DNA from: Streptomyces rugosispiralis
GTDB lineage: Bacteria; Actinomycetota; Actinomycetes; Streptomycetales; Streptomycetaceae
NCBI RefSeq assembly: GCF_024505145.1
Contig: NZ_JANIAA010000045.1
Coordinates: 19,345-83,344, forward strand
Length of the DNA stretch: 64,000 nt
Direction of reading: 5' to 3'
Part shown: positions 52,097-61,200 of the stretch, in pieces
How positions within the stretch are numbered: position 1 is the stretch's first letter
Layout: each line of letters opens with the position of its first letter
Translations under genes and position numbers: made by a program
The notes under the pieces: generated by a model
The model's database searches: none
Told to the model about the DNA's origin: nothing
Seen by the model: the letters and a program-made list of their open reading frames with translations, nothing else

Positions 52097-52110
52097 GTGA
52101 GATCTCTCAC
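52097..52110. promoter_or_regulatory. palindrome upstream of NRPS gene
   Basis: GTGAGA-TC-TCTCAC, in a local AT-richer block (about 52075-52175) about 130 bp before the NRPS start. A TTGACA hexamer follows at 52172. Candidate cluster promoter/operator region. Confidence 0.4.
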
Positions 52111-52240
52111 ATTGCCATCGCTTTACTTGTCCATTGCCTTCCGTGTTTCGATGGTGCGCATCGTTTCTTCATTGACACGGACACATCGGACGGCAGTCTT
52201 CGGCATGCCGCCGACGGGACGGATGGGGACGCTCACTCAT

Positions 52241-55200
52241 ATGCCTGACAACCGTGCCGAACTACCGCTCACCGACGCGCAGCTGGGGGTATGGCTCGCC
52301 GAACGCGGGGGGTTCGGCGAGCCGGGCGCATACCAGTGGGCGGAGTATCTCGAGCTGGACGGCCCGGTCGCCGTCGACCTGCTGGCGACCGCGGTCGCCA
52401 GGACGGCCGCCGACTGCGAGGCGGTGAACGTCCGTATCGGAGCGGCCGGTTCGGCGACCCCCGCGCAGTGGCTCGTCGCCGATGTCGAGCACGTCGTCGA
52501 GATGGTCGACCTGCGGGAGACGCCCGACCCGGACGCCGCGGCGCTGACGTGGATGCGGGCGGCCATGGCCGAGGCGGGAGGCTGCGACGCGGGGCCGCTG
52601 TTCTTCGGCGCGGTGCTGCGCGTGCGCGACGACCGCACCGTGCTGTTCCACCGGGTCCATCACATCGCCCTGGACGGGGCGGGCATGGCCCTGTTCGCCG
52701 AACGGGTCGCCGAGGTCTACAGCCATCTGTACGAGGGCGCCCCGGTGCCGGAGAGCGGCTGGAGCGGGCTTCGGGCGCTGGCCGACGCCGAGACGGCATA
52801 CCGCCGTTCCGCCGAGCACACCGCGGACGGCGACCGGTGGAGGGAGCGGTTGGCGGGCCGGTCGCACTTCCCGACGCTGGGAGCGGGTCCGGCGGCGGCC
52901 TCGGACCGGTCGTTGCGCGCGAGCAGGGGCGTGCCGGCGGCGGAGTTCACCGAACTGAGGGACGGCGCGCGGCGGCTCGGACACCGCTGGACCCGGCTGT
53001 TCACCGCGGCCACCGTGATCCAGTTGCACGCGATGACCGGTGACCGGGACGTCGTCCTGAGCCTGCCGGTCGCCGGCCGGTCCGCCGAACTCGTCCGCCG
53101 CGTCCCGGCGATGACGGCCAACGTCCTGCCGCTGCGGCTCCGCGTCGACCCGGCCGCGTCCATCGGCCACCTGCTCGACGAAGTGGCCGAAGAACTGCGG
53201 GCGGTGCGCCGCCACCAGCGCTACCGGGGCGAGCGCCTGCGCCGGGAGGTGGACTGTCCCGACGACGGCCGCAGGTTCTTCGGGCCGGTCCTCAACATCC
53301 AGCGGTTCGACCGGCCGCTGCGCTTCGGTTCGGTCACCGCGACCGTCCGCAACCTCCAGGCGCCGCCGTCCGAGGACCTGTCATTCTTCGCGCACGACCG
53401 AGGTGACGGCGAACTGCGCCTCGACTTCGACGCCAACCCCGCCAATCACGGCGAGGACCTGCTGCGAGGCGTCGCCGACCGCTTCCCGCATGTGCTGAGG
53501 CAGCTGACGCGGGCCGAACGCGACACGCCCCTGGCGCGAGTCGCGACCACCACCACGGGGGAGCGCCGCCGTCTCGTCGCCCTGGGCACGGGCGCGCCCA
53601 CCCCGGCCGCACCCGCCGACACCGCCGTCGACCGGTTCGCGGACCGGGTACGCCGTACCCCGGACGCCTTCGCGGCGCGCCGCGCCGGAACGGGTGAGCG
53701 GCTGACCTACCGCGAACTGGACGGGCGCGCCGCCGCGTTGGCGGGTGCGCTGGTCGCCGCCGGTGCCGGGCCGGAGCGCGCTGTCGCCCTGCTTCTGGAG
53801 CGCTCGGTGGATCTGGTCGTCGCCGCTCTCGCCGTGGTGCGGGCGGGCGCGGCGTACGTACCCCTGAACCGGGACGACCCGTCGCACCGGCAGGAGACCG
53901 TCCTGTCCGACGCGGACGCGCGGCTGCTGGTCACCGACCGGCACACCGGGGGCGACGCCATCGTGGCGTACGCCCGCGACCGCGGTCTGCGCCTGCTGGA
54001 CGTGCGGGCCGACTCCGGCGCGGCCGCCGACGACGCGCCCGCCGGGGCCGGGGCGGCACCGGACGCCCTCGCCTGCGTGATGTTCACGTCCGGTTCCACG
54101 GGCCGGCCCAAAGGGGTCGGCATCACCCAGGGCGCCCTGGCCGCGCTCGCCGCCGACCGCTGGTGGTCCGAGGGCGGCGCGGACCGGGTCCTGCTGCACT
54201 CGCCGCACGCCTTCGACGCGTTCAACCTGGAGCTGTGGGTGCCGCTCCTGACCGGCGGTGAGGTGGTCGTCGCCGCGCCGGGACATGTCGGCCCGGCCGA
54301 ACTGGCCCGGACCGTGGCGGAGACCGGGGTGACCGGGCTGTGGCTGACCGCGGGACTCTTCCACGCCATCGCCGCCGAGGACCCGGCCTGCCTGGCCGGT
54401 GTGCGCCAGGTGTGGACGGGAGGGGACGTGGTGTCCCCGGACGCCGTCCGCGCGGTGCGCCGGGCGCTGCCGGGACTCACCGTCGTCAATGGCTACGGGC
54501 CCACCGAGACCACGGTCTTCGCGACCCGGTACGCGGTCCCGGAACTGCCCGCGGACGCCGCGTCCGTCCCCATCGGCGGCCCGCTGGACGGCAAGCGGGT
54601 GCTGCTTCTCGACGACGCGTTGCGGCCCGTGCCGCCGGGGTCGGTGGGGGAGCTGTATCTCGGGGGAGCGGGGGTGGCGCGCGGTTACGTCGGGCGCGCG
54701 GGCGCGACCGCGGAGCGCTTCGTCCCCGACCCGTCGGGCCCGCCGGGGGCGCGCGTCTACCGCACGGGCGACCTGGCCCGGTGGTGTGCCGACGGCCGGC
54801 TGGAGTTCGCCGGTCGTGCCGACGGACAGGTCAAGCTGCGCGGTCACCGGATCGAGACGGGCGAGATCGACGCCGTGCTACGCGCCGATCCGCGGGTCCG
54901 GCAGGCCGCGACCGTCGCACAGGAGCACCCGGGAGGGCGGCGGCTCGTCTCCTACGTGACCGCGGCCGAAGGTGCGGCGGACGGCCTCGACACGGCGGCG
55001 CTGCTCGACCGGGCACGGGACCGGCTGCCCGCTTACATGCTGCCGACCGCGGTGGTGGCCGTGGACCGGCTGCCCCTGACCCGCAACGGCAAGCTGGACC
55101 GGGCCGCGCTGCCCGCGCCGGAGTCCCCGGTCGCCGCGCGTGGCGCCGGAAGGGGCGCGGCCCCGCGCACGCCCGCAGAGAAGCTGCTCGCCGAGCTGGT

Positions 55201-58200
55201 GGGCGAGCTGCTCGGGGTGCCGGACGTCCCCCTCGACCAGGACTTCTTCCGGCTCGGCGGGGACAGCATCCAGGCGATCCAACTCGCCGCGGCGGCGCGG
55301 CGCGCCGGTCTGGCGATCAGCACCCCGGACGTCTTCCGCACCCCCACCGTCGCCGGGCTCGCCGCCGCACTCGCGGACGACAGGCTCCCCGCGCACCGGA
55401 TCGCGCTGGACGACGCGGACGACTCCGCGTTGCCGCTGACGCCCGTCATGCACTGGCTGCGCGAACGCGGCGGCACACTCCACGGGTTCGTCCAGTCCCT
55501 GACCGTACGCACCCCGGTGGGCATCACCGAGGAGCAGGTCCGCGCGGTGGTGCAGGCCCTCGTCGACCACCACCCCATGCTGCGGCTCTCCCTGACCGCC
55601 ACGGGCCCGATCTGGTCGCTCGAGGTGCTGCCCACCGTGCCGGTCGAGCTGAACCGGCCGGGCCCGCCGACCGACCCGGAGCGCGGCCGGATGGTGCACG
55701 CGCGCTGGTCGGACCCCGGACCCGGGGCGGCGGGCGCGCTGACCCTCACAGTGCACCACCTCGGCGTCGACGGCGTCTCCTGGCGCATCCTCCGGGACGA
55801 CCTCGACACCGCCTGGGACGCGGTACGCCGCGGCCGGACCCCGGCGCTGCAACCGACCGGGACGTCCTTCGCGCAGTGGGCGAAGGCGCTGGTGGGGTAC
55901 GCCCATCACCCGGCCGTGCTGCGCGCGTTCTCCCACGAGCGGCCGGAGCCCGTGGACCCACCGGTCGCCGCGCGCCCCCTGGATCCCGCGTCGGACACCG
56001 AGGCCACCCGGCGCCGCCACACGGCCACCCTGCCCGGCGCGCTCACCGCGCGACTGCTGAGCGAGGCGACCGCGGCTTTCGACTGCTCGGTGCAGGACCT
56101 GCTGCTCACCGCGTTCGCCCTGGCCGCCGCCGACTGGCGGGACGGCCCGGACGCGCTCCTCGTGGACCTGGAGGGTCACGGCCGTGAGGAGTTCGCGGAC
56201 AACCTCGACCTGTCCCGTACGGTCGGCTGGTTCACCACCCTGTATCCCGTGGTACTCGACCCCGGCTGCTCCTGGGCCGAGGCGCGGACCGACCCGATCG
56301 CCCTGGACGGCGCGGTCGCCCAGGTGCGCTCCCGCACCCGGGACTCCGGCCGCGCCGGACTGACCCACGGTCTGCTGCGCTATCTCAACCCGCAGAGCGC
56401 TCCCGCCCTCGCCGCCCGCCCCACGCCGCAGTTCGCCTTCAACTACCTGGGCCGCTTCGGCGTCGGCGGCGAGGGCCCCTGGTCGGTGTCGGCCGACGTG
56501 ACCGCTGCCGGGGCCCCCTCGGACGACGGCCCGGCCGCCGCGGCCGGGCCGGCCATGAGCCACGCCGTGGAGCTGGACACGGTGCTCATCGACCGCCCGG
56601 ACGGCCCCGAACTGGTCGCCCACTGGTCCTGGCCCGGTGGCCTGCTCGACGGGACGCGCGTCGCCGGGCTGGCCGAGCGGTGGTTCGACGTCCTGGCCGC
56701 GCTGGTCGACCGGGCCCGCTCCCGCGCCACCGGTGAACTGCCGCTGCCACCGCTGGCCCAGGGCCTGCTCTTCCACTCGCTCTACGACCACGACGGGGTG
56801 GACCCCTACCTCGTCCAGTTCGTCTTCGACCTCGACGGGACACTGGACGCCCACGCGTTGCGGGACGCGCTGCACCGCCTGCTGCGCCGGCACCCGCAGC
56901 TCTCCGCCGGTGTCCGGCCCGGTGCGTCGGGCCGGCCCGTCCAGGTCGTGGTGCCGGGCTCCGCCGTGGAGTGGCGCGAGACGCCCGCACCGGAGGATCT
57001 GGAGGACTTCCTCGCCGCCGACCGCCGGCGCCGCTTCGACCTCGCCGACCCCCCACTGATGCGCGCCGCGCTGCTGCGCGGGTCCGCCGACCGGCACACC
57101 TTCGTCCTGACCACGCACCATCTCCTGGTCGACGGCTGGTCCATGCCGATCCTCGTCCGGGAACTGTTCTCGCTCTACGCCGGTCACCCGCTGCCGCCCG
57201 CCACGCCGTACCGCGACTTCCTCGACTGGCTGGCCACCAGGGACGCCCGCGCGGACGAGTCGGCCTGGCGTGCGCTGCTGGCGTCCGTGGACGGCCCGAC
57301 CCTGGTCGGCGGAACCGGCCGGCGTGGCGCGACCGGGGCACGCCGCCGCACGACCGCCGAGCTGGACCCCGAGTGCACCGCCCGGGTCGAGGCACTGGCG
57401 CGGGAAGGCGGCCTGACCACCAGCGTCGTCGTGCGACTGGCCTGGGCGGTCCTGCTCGGCGCCCTGACCGGCCGGGACGACGTGGTGTTCGGCGCCACGG
57501 TCTCCGGCCGGCCCGCCGAACTGCCCGGCGCGGCGGGCATCGTCGGCCTGCTGATCAACACCGTGCCGGTCCGGGTCCGCCTGGACCCACGCCGTCCGGT
57601 CGCCGACTGCCTGGCGGACCTGCGGGCCCAGCAACTGTCCATGCTCGACCACCAGCACGCCGATCTGACGACCCTGCAGACGGTCACCGGGCACGCCGAA
57701 CTCTTCGACACCGTCGTCGTCTTCGAGAACTATCCGGTCGACGACGCGGAACTGGCCACCCTGGTACCCGACCTGAAGCTGCGCGAGGTCCAGGGCCGCG
57801 ACGGCACCCACTACCCGCTGACCCTGATCGCCGTGCCCGGCGACCGGCTGCGGCTCCAACTCGACCACAGCACCGACCTGTTCGACGGCCACGCGGCCGG
57901 CCGTCTGCTCGACCGCCTGCGCGCCGTCCTCGACCGGATGGCCGACGACCCGGCGGCACCGCTGGGACGCGTCGGCCTGCTGCTGCCCGACGAGCGCGCC
58001 GACCTCGAAGCGCCCGCCCCCGCCCCGGACCGGGACACCGGGCCGGCCACGCTGACCGCCCTGTTCGCCGCGCAGGCGCGCCGCCGGCCGGCCGCCCCGG
58101 CCCTCACCCACGGCGACACCACCCTGTCCTACGCGGAAATCGACGCGCGTGCCAACCGTCTCGCCCACCTCCTGATCGAGCGCGGCGCGGGACCGGAGCG

Positions 58201-61200
58201 CCTGGTCGGCCTGGTGCTGGAGCGTTCGGCGGACCTCGTCGTCGCGATCCTGGCGGTGCTGAAGTCGGGCGCGGGCTATCTGCCCCTGGACCCGGCGTAC
58301 CCCGAGGAGCGGATCCGGGGGGTGCTCGCGGAAGCCGACCCCGTGCTCGTCGTGACCGGTGTCCCGCTGCCGGTCCCGCACCCGCAGATCCTCCTCGACG
58401 GCCCCGACACGGCCGCCACCCACCCGGCGCACCCGCCCGCCGTGACCGTGGACCCCGAGGCGGTCGCCTACGTCATCTACACCTCCGGTTCCACCGGCCG
58501 GCCCAAGGGCGTCCTGGTCACCCACCGCAATGTCGTACGGCTGCTGGCCGCGACCGACGAGTGGTTCCGGTTCGGCGCCGACGTCCACGCCCTGTTCCAC
58601 TCCTACGCCTTCGACGTCTCCGTCTGGGAGATGTGGACCGCTCTCGGCCGCGGCGGGCGGCTGGTGGTGGTCCCGGACGACGTGGCCCGCTCGCCCCGGG
58701 ACCTCCTGGCGCTGCTGCGCCGGGAGCGGGTCACCGCCCTGAACCAGACTCCCTCGGCCTTCTACCAGCTCCTCCGGGCCGAACCGGAGACCGGCCCGAA
58801 CGCGCTGCCCGACCTGCGGGTGATCGTATGCGCGGGGGAGGCGCTGGAACCGTCCCGCGTCCGCTCCTGGCACGGCCCGGGCCGGCCCGCCCTGGTCAAC
58901 ATGTACGGGATCACCGAGACCACCGTCCACGCGACGTACACCGAGCTGACCGACCCCGAAGAGACCGCGAGCGTCGTCGGCACCGCGCTGCCCGACCTCC
59001 GACTGCGGCTGCTTGACCACGCGCTACGACCGGTGCCGCCGGGCTGCCCCGGCGAGATCCATGTGTCCGGCCCCGGTGTGACCCGCGGCTATCTGGACCG
59101 GCCGGGGCTCACCGCGAGCCGGTTCGTCCCCGACCCGTTCGGGGCGCCCGGCACCCGGATGTACCGCTCCGGGGACCTCGCTCGGCGGCGGCCGGACGGC
59201 ACGCTGGAGTACCTGGGGCGGATCGACCAGCAGGTGAAGATCCGCGGTTACCGGATCGAGCCCGGTGAGATCGAGCGCGTCCTCGAACAGCACCCGGCCG
59301 TGGACCGGGCCGTGGTGCTCGCCGACACCGGCGCCGACACCGGCGCCGACGGCGGCCGTCTGCTCTGCTACGCCGTCCCGGCCACGCGACCGGCCGGGAC
59401 CGGCCCGGCCGAGACGCTGTCCGGGACCGGCCCGGCCGAGACGCTGTGGGCCGCGGAACTGCGCGCCCACGCCCGCACGGTGCTGCCCGCGCACATGGTG
59501 CCCGCCTTCGTCGTCCCGGTCGACGAGATCCCGCTGACCGGGAACGGCAAGCTGGACCGCGCCGCCCTGCCGCGTCCGGAGACCGCGCTGCCGGTGAGCC
59601 GCGGGCCGGAGAACCCGCGAGAACGTCTGCTGTGCGACCTGTTCGCCGAGACCCTGGGACTGGCCGAGGTCGGCGCCGAGGACAACTTCTTCGACCTCGG
59701 TGGACACTCGCTGCTCGCCACCCGTCTGATCAACCGGCTGCGTGCGGAGACCGGCCGCGAGCTGAGCATCCGCACCCTGTTCGACACCCCGGTCGTCGCC
59801 GACCTGGCACGCCACCTCCCGGAGGGCGCCGCCGCGACTCCCACCCGGACGGGAGCCGCCCCGCGGCCGGAGCGCGTACCGCTCTCGCCCGCGCAGCGGC
59901 GGCTGTGGTTCTTCGACCGGTTCGCCGGCCCCAACTCCGTGTACAACATGTCCTTCGCCGTCCGGTTCACCGGGCCGCTGCGCGTGGAACCCCTGCGGGC
60001 GGCCCTCGGCGACCTGTTGGACAGGCACGAGAGCCTGCGCACCACCGTCGTGGAACACGACGGCGAGCCGTACCAGCGGATCCGCGACGCCGACGGCCCG
60101 CCGTTCGAGACGGTGGTCACCTCGGAGACGGAACTGCCCGGACTGCTCGCCGCCGCGTCCGCGCACGTCTTCGACCTGGAGACCGAACTCCCGGTCCGGG
60201 CCGTGCTCCACGAGACCGCACCCGGGCACCACGTACTCCTGCTCCTGCTGCACCACATCGCCGCCGACGGCTGGTCGCTCGGTCCGCTGGCCCGTGACCT
60301 GTCCACCGCCTACCGGGCCCGTGCCGCGGGCGGCGCCCCGCAGTGGACGAGCACACCCGTGCAGTACGCGGACCACACGATCCGCCTGCTCGACCGCGAC
60401 CCCGACACCGGCGTCGACCACTGGACGCGGCTCCTGCACGGCGCCCCGGAGGTGCTGCGGCTGCCGCTGGACCATCCCCGGCCGCCGGTCTCCGCACACC
60501 GCGGGGAGACCGTCCCCTTCACACTCGACGCCGCGCTGCACGCCCGCCTGAACCGGCTCGCCGCGACCACCCGGACCAGCCTGTTCATGGTGATGCACAC
60601 CGCGGTCGCCGCACTGCTGCACCGGCTCGGGGCGGGGGATGACATCCCCCTCGGCACACCCGTCGCGGGACGGCACGACGCCGCGCTGCACGACACCGTG
60701 GGCTGCTTCGTCAACACCGTGGTGCTGCGCACCGACCTGAGCGGCGCGCCGACGTTCGCCGAACTCCTCCAGCGGGTACGCGCCACCGACCTCGACGCCT
60801 TCGCGCACCAGGAGGTCCCCTTCGAGCGGGTGGTCGAGGCCGTCAACCCGCCGCGCTCCCTCGCCGCCCACCCCCTCTTCCAGGTGATGCTGGCGTTCCA
60901 GGACACCCCGGCGGCCGAGTTCGACCTGCCGGGCCTGCGGACGGAACCGGTCGCCGTGCACGGCGGCGCCTCCCGGATGGACCTGCTGTGGAGCATGCGG
61001 CAGCACTACACGGACCACGGCGGCGAGGCCGGGATCGAGGGTCTTCTGGAGTACGACACCGAACTGTTCACCCCCGCGTCCGCGCGTCTGATGCTCGCCC
61101 GCCTGGAGAGGCTGCTCCGCGCGGCAGTGGCCGATCCCCAGCTCCCCGTCGCCGACTTGCCGGTGCTCGTCGAGGGCGAGCTCGAGCGGCTGACCGGACA

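Noticed and set aside
52097..52240. N-terminal extension of the NRPS from the first upstream ATG-like codon at 52097
   Set aside because: The extra residues are unlike NRPS sequence, overlap the palindrome and AT-rich promoter block, and lack a ribosome site.
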